From Brucella oryzae (GTDB lineage Bacteria; Pseudomonadota; Alphaproteobacteria; Rhizobiales; Rhizobiaceae), in the NCBI GenBank assembly GCA_012103035.1, contig JAAVLL010000002.1, positions 1,657,795 through 1,721,794 on the forward strand: a stretch of DNA of 64,000 nt, in the 5' to 3' direction. Shown one piece after another: positions 39,722 through 49,830 of the stretch (the stretch's first letter is position 1; each line of letters begins with the position of its first letter). The notes beneath the pieces were generated by a model. That model was not told where the DNA came from. It did not search any database and saw only the letters and a list, made by a program, of their open reading frames with translations. Made by a program: the position numbers and the translations under genes.

Positions 39722-40849
39722 ATGACTTCACAGACACCTATTCGAAAACCGCGTGGCCGTGACCTCGGCATTCCTTTCACCGGACGCACCGGGCCGCATA
39801 ATGCGATCACCGATGTCGGCGGCGTCGGCGTTGGTTTCCAGACGATAATCGAGAATGAACCTCGCCTGGGCCGCAGACGTCCGGTGCGCAGCGGCGTGAC
39901 CGCCATTCTGCCGCATATGCAATCGGAAACGCCGGTTCCGGTCTATGCCGGTGTGCATCGCTTCAACGGCAATGGCGAAATGACCGGCACCCACTGGATC
40001 GCGGATGGCGGCTATTTCCTCGGCCCCGTCGTCATCACCAATACGCATGGCATTGGGATGGCTCATCACGCTACCACACGCTGGATGGTGGACCGTTATG
40101 CCTCGACCTACCAGACCGATGATTTTCTCTGGATCATGCCGGTCATTGCCGAAACTTATGACGGCGCATTGAACGACATCAACGGTTTTCCAGTGACGGA
40201 GACCGATGTGCGCAAGGCGCTCGACAGCATTGCGTCCGGTCCGGTGCAGGAAGGCAATTGCGGCGGCGGCACAGGCATGATCACCTATGGTTTCAAGGGT
40301 GGTACAGGCACGGCATCGCGCGTCGTGGAGTTCGGCGGTCGCAGCTTCACCATTGGCGCGCTGGTGCAGGCCAATCATGGCCAGCGCGATTGGCTGACCA
40401 TTGCGGGCGTTCCGGTCGGTCAGCATATGCGCGATGGCACGCCGCAAAGCCAGTTGCAGGAGCGAGGTTCGATCATCGTCGTGCTGGCAACCGACTTGCC
40501 ATTGATGCCGCACCAGTTGCAGCGGCTGGCGCGCCGCGCCGCGCTGGGTATCGGTCGCAACGGCACGCCGGGCGGCAATAATTCAGGCGATATTTTCCTC
40601 GCCTTCTCGACAGCCAATCAGCGCCCGATGCAGCATCGCTCCGCGCCCTTTCTCCAGATGGAAGTGGTCAATGACGAACCGCTTGATCCATTCTATCTCG
40701 CTGCGGTCGACAGTGTGGAAGAGGCCGTGGTAAATGCGATGCTGGCTGCTGAAGATATGGGCGGGACTTCCTATGACCGACTGCGCGTTCGGGCCATCGA
40801 TCATGACCGACTGCGCGAAGTACTGGCCAGTTATGGAAGACTTGCCTGA
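39722..40849 (+). CDS. dmpA: DmpA-type P1-family L-aminopeptidase/D-esterase (intact)
   Basis: Self-processing N-terminal nucleophile hydrolase that removes N-terminal L-residues and acts on D-amino acid amides and esters. The 375-residue protein has GNCGGGTGM at 178-186 and the processing site Gly249-Ser250 in ERGSIIVVLATDLP, with Ser250 as the future nucleophile; GTPGGNNSGDIF and HRSAPFL follow in the small subunit. Length and Ser250 agree with the Ochrobactrum anthropi DmpA known from the literature. No signal peptide is seen, so cleavage is cytoplasmic. It is the last gene of a polyamine-type transporter operon, suggesting that imported peptides or amides are its substrate. Confidence 0.93.
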   Translation: MTSQTPIRKPRGRDLGIPFTGRTGPHNAITDVGGVGVGFQTIIENEPRLGRRRPVRSGVTAILPHMQSETPVPVYAGVHRFNGNGEMTGTHWIADGGYFLGPVVITNTHGIGMAHHATTRWMVDRYASTYQTDDFLWIMPVIAETYDGALNDINGFPVTETDVRKALDSIASGPVQEGNCGGGTGMITYGFKGGTGTASRVVEFGGRSFTIGALVQANHGQRDWLTIAGVPVGQHMRDGTPQSQLQERGSIIVVLATDLPLMPHQLQRLARRAALGIGRNGTPGGNNSGDIFLAFSTANQRPMQHRSAPFLQMEVVNDEPLDPFYLAAVDSVEEAVVNAMLAAEDMGGTSYDRLRVRAIDHDRLREVLASYGRLA

Positions 40850-40910
40850 GCGCCCACAAGAACAGGTAACGGAGCTCAACTCCGTCCGATCATGATCCGG
40901 TTCAATTCAT

Positions 40911-40940
40911 ACGGTTTCCGTCATGCAGGTCGGAAACCGT
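40911..40940 (+). terminator. Hairpin after dmpA
   Basis: ACGGTTTCCG (40911-40920) and CGGAAACCGT (40931-40940) form a perfect 10-bp stem with a 10-base loop, 61 bases after the dmpA stop. CTATTTTGCC lies 13 bases further. It probably ends the transporter-dmpA transcript. Confidence 0.65.
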
Positions 40941-40965
40941 GAACGTCTCCCTCTATTTTGCCGTC

Positions 40966-41000
40966 TTGACAGTTTTCTATCGACAGCACTACGCTGCTGT
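40966..41000 (+). promoter_or_regulatory. Promoter with overlapping palindrome before the ribose-type transporter
   Basis: TTGACA at 40966-40971, an 18-base spacer and TACGCT at 40990-40995 form a plausible sigma-70 promoter. The inverted repeat ACAGCA-N6-TGCTGT (40983-41000) covers the -10 box, so a repressor could act here; no regulator gene lies next to this transporter. Confidence 0.5.
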
Positions 41001-41037
41001 AACACGGCAGATTTTACTGAAGTGAGGGGAGGAATTC

Positions 41038-42016
41038 ATGACTAAAAGTTCAATTATTACAGGACTGGGTCGAGTTTCAATTTCACGACGCCAGTTTATA
41101 AGCTCAAGCGCACTTGGTGCAGGCACTCTGCTGCTACCGTCCCTGCCATCCTTTGCAGCGGATAAACCTAAAGTCGGTTTGGTCATGAAGTCGCTCGCAA
41201 ACGAGTTCTTCAAACAGATGCAGGCCGGCGCAGAGGATTACGCCGCCAAAAATACCGACAAGTTTTCTTTCGCAGCTGTTGGCATGAAGGATGAGCGGGA
41301 TTTCGCCGCTCAGGTCGATGCGGTCGAAAATTTCATTACGCAGCAGTTCAATGTGATCGTGCTTGCTCCAGCAGATTCCAAGGCCATGGTGACCCCGGTT
41401 AAAAGGCTCTGGAGGCAGGCATCAAGGTCATTAACATTGACGTGGCGCTCGATGAGGAAGCGAAAAAGCAGGCCGGAGTCGATCTTGCCTTTTCGGTCCC
41501 GACAATCGCGAGGGCGCAAAGCTCGCCGGCCTGGCGCTTGCCAAGGATTTGGGCAAGGGCGCAAAGGTGGTTATCCTTGAAGGCAATCCGGAAGCCGATA
41601 ATGCCAAGGAGCGCAAGAAGGGTTTTGACGATGCCGTGGCCGAGGGCGGTTTAACGCTGCTTGATTCCAAGACGGCACATTGGGAGACGGAAGAAGCCAA
41701 CACGCTTATGACCAATTTCCTGACTCAATATCAGGACATTCAAGGTGTGATGGCAGCCAATGACTCCATGGCGCTCGGCGTCGTGAAGGCGCTGGATGCC
41801 GCTGGAAAGTCGGGTCAGATCAAGGTGGTGGGCTTCGACAACATTCCCGCTGTCCAGCCTTTGATCAAGGATGGCAAGATGCTGGCAACGGTTGCCCAGT
41901 TCGGTGCGCAGATGGCAGCCATGGGCATCGATTACGGTCTCAAGGAACTGGCAGGCGAGAAGTTCTCCGGTTGGGTCAAGACGGATATCAAGCTGATCAC
42001 TGCCCAGGATCTCTAG
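41038..42016 (+). CDS. Ribose-type periplasmic sugar-binding protein (frameshifted)
   Basis: CUT2 sugar-binding protein. ATG 41038 follows GAGGGGAGG. The signal has a twin arginine (SISRRQFISSSALGAG) and ends near SFAAD (residue 41). VGLVMKSLANEFFKQMQ, NVIVLAPADSKAM, VMAANDSMALGVVKAL and VVGFDNIPAVQPLI are typical of RbsB-like proteins. Breaks near 41405, 41503 and 41515 are single missing bases (restored KKALEAGIKVINIDVAL and FFGPDNREGAKLAG). About 327 residues. The substrate is a sugar of unknown identity. Confidence 0.83.
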
Positions 42017-42031
42017 GACATTGCCAATGAT

Positions 42032-42063
42032 GGGGCGGCGATCATCGATCCAATCGCCGCTCC
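42032..42063. repeat. Intercistronic hairpin after the binding-protein gene
   Basis: GGGGCGGCGAT (42032-42042) and ATCGCCGCTCC (42053-42063) form an 11-bp stem with one G-U pair and a 10-base loop, placed 15 bases after the stop and 24 before the ATPase start. Confidence 0.6.
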
Positions 42064-42087
42064 CTAATCCGGCAGACAGGAACCGAT

Positions 42088-43587
42088 ATGCAGTCAGCCG
42101 ATGCCATTTTAAGATTGGAGAATGTCGGTAAGATCTTTCCGGGAGTGGTTGCACTAAACGGTATCACGCTTGAGCTACAGCGCGGCGAGACGCATATCGT
42201 CCTGGGTGAAAATGGCGCGGGTAAATCAACCCTCATCAAGCTTCTTGCTGGCATTTATCAGCCCGATACAGGCGAGATCTTTCTGAACGGCCAACCCTAT
42301 AAACCAAAGACTCCGCATGATGCACAGGTTCAGGGTATTCGTATCGTACATCAGGAACTCAACCTGCTGTCACATCTTTCCATTGCCGAAAACCTGATGC
42401 TGGAGAGCTTGCCGAGGCGCTTTGGCATCCTGGATCGAGCCATGCTGAACCGGCGTGCTGAGGAATTGTTGGCAGAGGTGGGGCTGGTTGTCGATCCACG
42501 TATGCCGGTTTCGAGCTGGGCGTTGCGCAAATGCAGTTGGTCGAGATCGCCAAGGCGCTTGGTTATGACAGCAAACTGCTTGTACTGGACGAGCCGACGG
42601 CGACATTGACGCCGCCGGAAATCGAGCGGCTGTTTGCGATCATCAAGCGCCTGAAGGGAAAGGCGTCACGATTATCTACATCTCTCACCGTCTGCACGAG
42701 GTCTTCGAGATTGGCGACCGCGTGACGGTGTTGCGTAATGGTCGTCTGATCGAGACGCGCGATCTACAGGGGTTGAGCGTGCCTCATCTGGTGCGCATGA
42801 TGATTGGCCGCGATATCGCCGATGAGTACAGCTTCAATGCCGATATCAAGCCCGGTGCCGTCGCCTTGGCGGTGAGGGATGTGAAGCGTAACAGTGGGGC
42901 TCCGCCTGTTTCGTTTTCGGTACGCCATGGAGAGATTCTGGGGTGGCCGGTCTGGTCGGGTCAGGCCGTACCGAAGTGATGCGCGCAATTTTCGGTGCCG
43001 ATCCTAGATCGGCTGGAGAAATCGATGTTGACGGCAGGCCGGTGAATATCCGTGATCCGCGCGATGCGGTGCGCAACGGTCTTGGTTTTCTGACCGAAGA
43101 TCGCAAGAGCCAGGGACTGCTGCTTGACATGCCTGTTTATGTCAACGCCACGATTACCGATTTGAAAAAATCTCGCATGGCGGTCTGCTGGACGGCAGTG
43201 TGGAGAAAGTGCGGTAGCCGAGCTGATTGAGCGGTTGCGGGTCAAGACGGCGTCTGTCGACACGCCGGTGCGTAACCTCTCCGGCGGTAATCAGCAAAAG
43301 GTGGTTCTGGCAAAATGGCTGTTTCGCGGGTCGTCCACACTGATACTTGATGAACCGACACGTGGGGTCGATGTTGGCGCCAGGCGAGAGATTTATCAAC
43401 TTCTGTGGATGCTGGCCGCCAACCAGAAGGCAATCATCATGATTTCCTCGGATCTGCCCGAGCTGATCGGCATGTGTCACCGCATTATTGTTTTCTCCAA
43501 CGGCAAACTGGTGGGGAATTGGACCGGTCGCAATTCGACCAGGAACGTATTCTTTCGCTCGCTTATCAGGAGCATGTTAACGCATGA
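42088..43587 (+). CDS. CUT2-type sugar ABC transporter ATPase (frameshifted)
   Basis: Double ATPase of the RbsA/MglA class. First domain: Walker [14 protein letters not shown], and after a break near 42516 [15 protein letters not shown] with Walker [16 protein letters not shown]. Second domain: [31 protein letters not shown] and [14 protein letters not shown]. Other single-base breaks lie near 42660, 42943, 43170, 43205 and 43525. Restored end YQEHVNA, stop 43585-43587, overlaps the permease ATG at 43584. About 502 residues. Confidence 0.85.
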
Positions 43588-44597
43588 CAGAGCCCACTTT
43601 CTCATCTACCCAACAGCCCGAAGCTGTGGACCGCCAAAAGCTGAAGCGCTTCCTGCTGCGTGATGCCGGTGTCTTTCTGGCACTGATCCTGATTACATTG
43701 GTATTTTCTGTCACAGCGCCCTATTTCGCAACGTCGGGCAATGCGCTGAAGATTTTCGTTCAGATCGCTATCAATACGGTCCTTGCGGCCGGCATGACCT
43801 TTGTCATCCTGACCGCCGGCATAGACCTTTCGGTTGGCTCGGTTCTCGCTTTATGTACGGTCGTCGGCGCACTTGTCATGACGTCCGGTCTGGAGCCCGC
43901 CTTGTCAATCCCGCTGGCCGTACTGGCGTGCATCGCCGTTGGCGGGCTTTGCGGGTTCATCAATGGCAAGGTATCGACTTATTGGAAAATCCCTTCGTTT
44001 ATCGTGACGCTGGGCATGTTGAATATCGCCGCTGGGGCGGCGCGGGTGGTGTCGAACAATTCCACCATTACCGGTCTTCCGCAGGGCTTTGTCGATTTTG
44101 GAAATCTGATCGTCGGCGGCTTCCTGCCATCGATTTTCCTCATCGCAGTGGCTGTGATCGCAGTTGGCTGGTTCGTTTTACGCTTTACCGTCTTCGGTCG
44201 CATGATCTATGCGGTTGGTGCCAATGACGAGGCTGTCCGCCTGTCGGGACACAATCCCGACGCATACAAAATCGCCGCGTTTGTCATTTCTGGCGTCACT
44301 GCGGGTATCGCTGCAATTGTCTATCTCCTGCGCCTGAATATCGGGAGCCCGATTGCGGGCGTCGGTTACGAACTCAATGCAATCGCAGCCGTCATCATCG
44401 GCGGTACCAGTCTTTTCGGCGGCAAGGGGTCGATCGTCGGCACGCTGGCTGGTGCCTGTATCCTACAGGTGCTCGCGACCGGCCTGCAATTGCTTGGCAT
44501 AGGCGATAATTACAAACCGATCATTATCGGTACGGTAATCATCCTCGCCGTGATTGTAGACACCTATCGCGAGAGGCTGTTACGGCGTATTCGCTGA
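43584..44597 (+). CDS. CUT2-type sugar ABC transporter permease (intact)
   Basis: RbsC-like membrane protein of 337 residues with about ten hydrophobic segments. The family markers TVLAAGMTFVILTAGIDLSVGS near residue 66 and GANDEAVRLSGHNPDAYK near 212 are intact, as is FGGKGSIVGTLAGA near 280. Start ATG overlaps the ATPase stop by four bases. No kinase or catabolic enzyme gene lies nearby, so the sugar cannot be deduced. Confidence 0.92.
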   Translation: MTEPTFSSTQQPEAVDRQKLKRFLLRDAGVFLALILITLVFSVTAPYFATSGNALKIFVQIAINTVLAAGMTFVILTAGIDLSVGSVLALCTVVGALVMTSGLEPALSIPLAVLACIAVGGLCGFINGKVSTYWKIPSFIVTLGMLNIAAGAARVVSNNSTITGLPQGFVDFGNLIVGGFLPSIFLIAVAVIAVGWFVLRFTVFGRMIYAVGANDEAVRLSGHNPDAYKIAAFVISGVTAGIAAIVYLLRLNIGSPIAGVGYELNAIAAVIIGGTSLFGGKGSIVGTLAGACILQVLATGLQLLGIGDNYKPIIIGTVIILAVIVDTYRERLLRRIR

Positions 44598-44608
44598 ATG
44601 CACAAAAG

Positions 44609-44634
44609 TTGCCATCTGTGGCTGCAAATGGCAA
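44609..44634 (+). terminator. Hairpin after the sugar permease gene
   Basis: TTGCCAT (44609-44615) and ATGGCAA (44628-44634) make a 7-bp stem with a 12-base loop followed by TTT, 12 bases after the stop. A modest intrinsic terminator candidate. Confidence 0.45.
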
Positions 44635-44810
44635 TTTCCTGCGTTCCGATGCTCATGGTGTTAAGTACATTACGCTCCGGTACTCGAAAAATCACCATTT
44701 TCGCACACGCATGCTGCTTTTGATGCAGGCTTTAAAGTCAGCAAAGGACGTTTTATCGGGCGAATGAATGCAGATGCCATGCAAATCAAAAGGAACTTCA
44801 ATCCACCGCA

Positions 44811-45599
44811 TTAGTTGTTGGGTTCAGTCATCGCATTAATAAATCGCGAGAATAACTCTCCTTGTGAATTGATATGAAGCTTACCGTATATGTTGCGTCG
44901 ATGGATCCGCACGGTTCCGCATGATATGCCTAAGGCACGTGCGGTCGCTTCGGCTGAATAGCCCTTCAAAATATACTCTGTTACCTCTACCTCACGGGCG
45001 GTTAAAATCTGGCGCCCCAGATCGCAAAATGCATGCTGGATAATCTTTGAAAGATTGTCTGTTTCCGGTGGCTGAGGGGTTTGGGTGAACTGCTTCGGCA
45101 AATCTGCCCAATTGTGCCGTCCTACCGCACCGATGAATGGAACCAGTTCCCCAAGCTTGCGAAATTCATGTGCGGAAAATGGTTTCGAGGTTCGCATGGC
45201 GGAAATGACGATACCGACATTGGGCTCAATATTGAGCATGAACCCGATCTCTTCGGCCAGTTCCGTCTGGACATAGTAGTTACGGAAATATTCTCCCTGA
45301 TAGAAACGGTCGGGTGCCATATCCCGCAGTCGCACGAGGCGGGGATCACCGGACTGGGACGATTGCAGGTAAAATGGATCGAGGAGATAAGGCCCCTCCT
45401 GATAGTCCTCGACCATGACCTTGTGTTTCCATACAGGGAATTCTGAATGCAGGGCGATGGGACGCCGGTTGCCACAATAGGCAAAGGTCACCGTGTGCTC
45501 GAAAGGCACTACGTTGCGGATCGCCTCAATCAGCGTTGCCGGAAAATGTGGCTGGTGTAACGCATCGATGACCCGTGCAGATGCCTGCGCCCAGTTCAT
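44811..45599 (-). CDS. LuxR-type transcriptional regulator (intact)
   Basis: 262 residues with a C-terminal LuxR/GerE helix-turn-helix from about 199 (LTAREVEVTEYILKGYSAEA; GISCGTVRIHRRNIYGKL). The N-terminal 180 residues are not an obvious autoinducer domain: I see no clear conserved cluster of acyl-homoserine-lactone ligands. No luxI-like synthase occurs nearby. It is divergent from the ABC transporter at 45717, with 117 bases between, so it probably controls that operon in response to a metabolite. Confidence 0.85.
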   Translation of the reverse strand: MNWAQASARVIDALHQPHFPATLIEAIRNVVPFEHTVTFAYCGNRRPIALHSEFPVWKHKVMVEDYQEGPYLLDPFYLQSSQSGDPRLVRLRDMAPDRFYQGEYFRNYYVQTELAEEIGFMLNIEPNVGIVISAMRTSKPFSAHEFRKLGELVPFIGAVGRHNWADLPKQFTQTPQPPETDNLSKIIQHAFCDLGRQILTAREVEVTEYILKGYSAEATARALGISCGTVRIHRRNIYGKLHINSQGELFSRFINAMTEPNN

Positions 45600-45716
45600 T
45601 CGGAATCTCCGTCTCTATACCTTTTGTGATATATACAGGTATCGACTAATTTTATATGTTTTTCCAAAATAAGGGATATGCCACTTTAGGCAAAGCTCTC
45701 TAGGGAATATATTTTG

Positions 45717-46846
45717 ATGGTATACGCTACCGAGGCTTCTGCCGGTCGAAGCAGCGACACTGTTGCGGAATTTGTCGGCACCACGAAACGCTACGGTGCC
45801 GTACTTGCGGCCAGTCAGCTCAACCTGAAAATCCGGCGAGGGAGTTTCTTTCCTTTCTCGGACCATCGGGCTGCGGCAAGACGACCGCACTGAGGATGCT
45901 CGCCGGATTCGAGCAGCCAAGTGAGGGCGAAATATTGATCGACGGGTCAGAGGTGGGGACGACACCTGCCTACAAACGCCCCGTCAATATGGTATTTCAA
46001 AGCTACGCTCTTTTTCCGCACATGACCGTCGCCCAGAATGTGGCTTATGGATTAAGGCAGTGTCGCCCGAGATTGGCTAAGTCCGAAATCGAGCTTCGGG
46101 TCGCAAAAGCCTTGGAAACCGTTCGCCTTGCCGATTTCGGCGGACGACGGATCTGGGAGATGTCGGGTGGCCAGCAACAGCGTGTGGCACTGGCTCGCGC
46201 GATCGTAAACGAGCCCAAGATACTGCTGCTCGACGAACCTATGGCAGCACTCGACGCCAAGCTCCGGACCGAGATGCAGCTCGAGCTTTTGTCTCTCCAG
46301 CGTAAGCTGGGCATCACTTTCGTTCTCGTTACCCATGATCAGCAGGAAGCGTTGTCGATGTCCGACCGCATCTGCATCATGGGGCATGGTCGTATCGCTC
46401 AGATAGGGACGCCGCGTGAACTCTATGACCGTCCCGCCAATCGCTATGTTGCCAATTTCGTCGGACGCGCCAACATTCTCACCGGGAAGGTCGAACATAC
46501 CGACGGTGACGATGTAGCGGTGAGCCTGGCTTCGGGCCACAAGGTTGTGGTTGAGACAGCTTTTGCGGTGACACCCGGTGATACTGTCGACGTTATGATC
46601 CGACCTGAAGCGCTGCGCCTGACTATCTCCCCGACAGAAGGGATGCAGACGATTGAAGTACAGGTTGCCAACAAGATTTTCCTCGGCGAGCACATCGAGT
46701 TCCTACTGACACACCCGGTTATGGGCCAGTTGCAGGTTCTGGTTCCGAGGCAGGCGGAAAGAGCTTTGCCGGGTGTCGAAGTGGGCTCGACTGCGCATCT
46801 TGTCTGGGATCGTGGAACAGGCCTGATCCTTGAGCGTGACGAATGA
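45717..46846 (+). CDS. Polyamine-type ABC transporter ATPase (one or more frameshifts)
   Basis: PotA-like ATPase and first gene of its operon. One G is missing near 45841; repair gives [22 protein letters not shown] with Walker A. Q-loop MVFQSYALFPHMTV, signature [15 protein letters not shown], Walker B ILLLDEPMAALDAK and the TOBE domain (VMIRPEALRLTISPTEG) follow. The segment QCRPRLAKSEIE near 46055 may hide a compensated indel pair. About 376 residues. ATG 45717 is preceded by TAGGGA. Confidence 0.85.
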
Positions 46847-46935
46847 GTTTTGCGAGTTTGGCGTCTGGCCAACAGTCTTGAGGACAAGCCTCAAATGCCA
46901 AATTCGATCTGCTGACAATAAACGGGAGGGATGAA

Positions 46936-48088
46936 ATGACGAAGAACGACAAGCCGGTTTCCCGGCAGACCTTCATGGAAGAACTGCGCCGTTACCAGAA
47001 AGGTTCGGTTACACGCCGCCATTTTCTGGGCGTGACCGGATTGGGTGCCGCAACGGCGGTCTTGGCCGGCGCAATACCGGGATTTTGCCAACACGCTCCT
47101 GGGCAGGCGACATCGGTGATCGGGTTTCGATCGCGACATGGCCGAATTATCAGGACCCGGACAATTTGGCGGCATTCCAGAAAGCGACCGGCGCAGCGGT
47201 GCAGGTGAATGTCTTCGGTTCAAACGAGGAAATGTTCGCCAAGCTGCAGGCCGGTGGAGCGGGCTGGGATATTGTGGTCGCTACGAACTACGCTATCAGT
47301 ACCTATGCCGACAGCAAGATGATCGAGCCACTCGATCTGACAAAAATACCCAACTACAACGCCGAATCCTTTGAGGCGCGTTTCGCAACGCCCGGCACTG
47401 TCGACGGCAAACTCTACGGTATCCCAAAACTATGGGGCACAACGGGTATGGCCTGGGACAGCAACAAGGCGAAGACACCTTTCACCAGTTGGAAGGATTT
47501 TTCGACCGGACCAAAACCGACTTTTCAGGTCGCACAATTATCCACGACTATCAGCTGACCGCTATCGGAAATGCCCTGAAATATTACGGCTACTCGTTCA
47601 ATTCCGTCGATCCGAAGGAACTGGCCGATGCAGAGAAACTGCTGATCGAGGTGAAGCCGCATCTCTTTGCCATCACCTCCGACTATCAGCCCTCCATGCG
47701 CAACGGCGATGCCTGGCTGACGATGTGCTGGACCGGAGATGCGAAACAGATGAATCGCGATCTGCCGGAAATCCATTACACGCTCGGAAAGGAAGGCGGC
47801 GAAATCTGGTCCGATTTCTATACCATTCCGACCAGCGCGCCCAATCGTGAAGGCGCTTACGCCTTGCTGAACTTCCTGCTCGACCCTTCGGTCAATGCGC
47901 GCGAGGAACTTTTCCATGGTTATCCGGTGCCTGACGCGCGCGTTGAAGCTCTGGTGCCGGAAGAAATGCGCAATGATCCTATCCTTCATCCGGCGGCGGA
48001 ACTTCTGTCGACGCTGGAGTTCGGGGCGGCGGTCACATTGACTGATCCAAACCGGGCGGAACTTATTGCTCGCTTCAAATCGGCATAA
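46936..48088 (+). CDS. Polyamine-type periplasmic binding protein (two frameshifts)
   Basis: PotD/PotF-class protein. ATG 46936 follows GGGAGGGATG. The long N-region ends in a twin-arginine motif (SVTRRHFLGVTGLGAA) and signal cleavage near SWAGD. One base is missing near 47090 (restored GFLPTRSWAGDIGDRVSIA) and one near 47503 (restored WKDFFDRTKTDFSGR). VFGSNEEMFAKLQAGGAGWDI and GDAWLTMCWTGDAKQM are family segments. About 384 residues. The permease starts 13 bases after its stop, and no hairpin separates them, unlike the other transporters here. Confidence 0.85.
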
Positions 48089-48100
48089 CGGACGGACACA

Positions 48101-48957
48101 ATGGCACTGTCTCAGCGAAAAATGCGCTGGCTCCTGCTGGGGCCGGCGGGCCTGTGGTACGCGGCGCTCCTTGTACTGCCGCTGGCGGTCGTCCTCGTCT
48201 ATTCCTTCGGGGAGCGCGGGGCAGCTGGCGGTTACGAGCCGGCTTTCACCCTTGCGCAATACGCCAATCTGGGAAGTCGCTGGGCCGCATTCCGCAACAC
48301 ATTGACGCTGGCGCCCATCGGCACCGTCGCGGCGCTGCTGATCGCTTACCCGCTGGCCTATTATCTTGCCTTGCGGGTTGGCAAGCAGTGGCGAACATTG
48401 CTGCTGGTATTGGTGATTGTGCCATTCTGGACCTCGATCCTGATCCGCTCCTATGCGTGGATATTTCTTCTCGGCGGCCGAGGCATCCCCAATTGCTTTC
48501 GGCATTCGGGCTCGGTGAGTTCCGCCTGATCAATACGCCTTTCGCCGTTCTGGTGGGCATCGTCTACGGTTATCTGCCGCTGATGTTCTTCCCGATCTAT
48601 GTGAGCCTCGAAAAGCTCGACCGGCGGCTGTTGGAAGCGGCAGACGATCTTGGAACTCCACCCTGGCGGCGCTTCCTGCAAATCACCCTGCCTTTGTCGC
48701 TCCCCGGCGTCGCAACCGGCTCGATGCTCGTCTTCATTCTGCTCATGGGTGAATATCTCATCCCGCAGATGCTCGGTGGAGGTAACGTTTTCTTCGTCGG
48801 AAATGCGCTGGTCGACCTTTTCCTGCAGTCGCGTAACTGGGCGTTCGGCTCCGCCGTATCGATAACGCTGGTCGCGATCATGTTGCTTGTCGTCTCTCTT
48901 TACATGCGTTTCCTGCGCCTGATGGGGACAGCGCGCGACGATGTCAGTTTGATGTGA
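48101..48957 (+). CDS. Polyamine-type ABC transporter permease 1 (one frameshift)
   Basis: PotB-like subunit with six membrane segments, starting MRWLLLGPAGLWYAALLVLP. The frame breaks near 48490, one base short, and repair gives GRGIPQLLSAFGLGEFRLIN. Coupling loop AADDLGTPPWRRFLQITLPLS and FILLMGEYLIPQMLGGG are typical. About 286 residues. The next permease starts eight bases after the stop behind GAGGAAG. Confidence 0.87.
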
Positions 48958-48964
48958 GGAAGCC

Positions 48965-49766
48965 ATGCGCATCTATGCTTTTGCAATTTACCTGTTCCTC
49001 TATCTTCCCATCGGGATTATCGCGCTGTTCAGCTTTTCCGCAGGCAGGTCGGCGAGCCAGCTTCAGGGTTTCTCGACGCAATGGTATTCCAAGGCGCTCG
49101 ACAATCCGTTCGTTATCGATGCTCTCAAGACTTCGGCATCAGTGGCGCTGACTTCGGCGTTCCTGTCGTGCCTGCTTGGCACGATGGCTGCCATTGCATT
49201 GACAGGCCTGAAAGGAAAATTGCGGGTTCTCTTCGACGCGCTCATCTATATTGCAGTGATGATCCCAGGCATTGTCATCGGCATTGCAACGCTTATCGCG
49301 CTGGTAACCGTATTCAACACCGTCAATCCCCGGCTTCAGGCGGTGACGGGTTTGAAGCTCTTTGGGATATGGCTCGCTCATAGCGGCGCATGTGCTGTTC
49401 ACCATGTCCCTCGTCATCATTCTGGTGCGCGCCCGTATCGACGGCATGGATCGTTCATTGCTGGAAGCTTCGTTCGATCTTGGTGCAGGGCCAATCGGTA
49501 CCTTTCGGCAAGTGACCCTGCCAATGCTGACGCCTGCGATAATGGCTGGTTTTCTTCTGAGTTTCACCTTCAGTTTCGATGATTTCATCATTGCTTTCTT
49601 CGTTGCCGGGCCAGAAACGACCCTTCCGATCTACATCTTTTCGTCAATCCGTCGCGGAGTGACGCCGGAGATCAATGCCATCGGCACGATGGTAATGGTG
49701 TTCTCTCTGCTGCTGCTTGTCTTCGCACAAATCATTCTCCGGCGCGGGAAACCGGCAGGTCATTAG
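48965..49766 (+). CDS. Polyamine-type ABC transporter permease 2 (one frameshift)
   Basis: PotC-like subunit. The frame is lost near 49362 (one base short after VTGLKLF) and continues as GYGSLIAAHVLFTMSLVIIL. Coupling loop ASFDLGAGPIGTFRQVTLPML and the family end SFSFDDFIIAFFVAGPETTLP are intact. About 267 residues. With the ATPase at 45717 and binding protein at 46936 it completes the importer. Confidence 0.87.
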
Positions 49767-49830
49767 ATGCCAAAAGCATTTCAAGCGCCTGCCTTCCTCC
49801 TGTTCTCCGCGATCATTCTAGGGAAAAATC

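Noticed and set aside
39728..40513. A 261-codon minus-strand frame
   Set aside because: Antisense to dmpA, which is intact and matches a known enzyme in length and nucleophile position.
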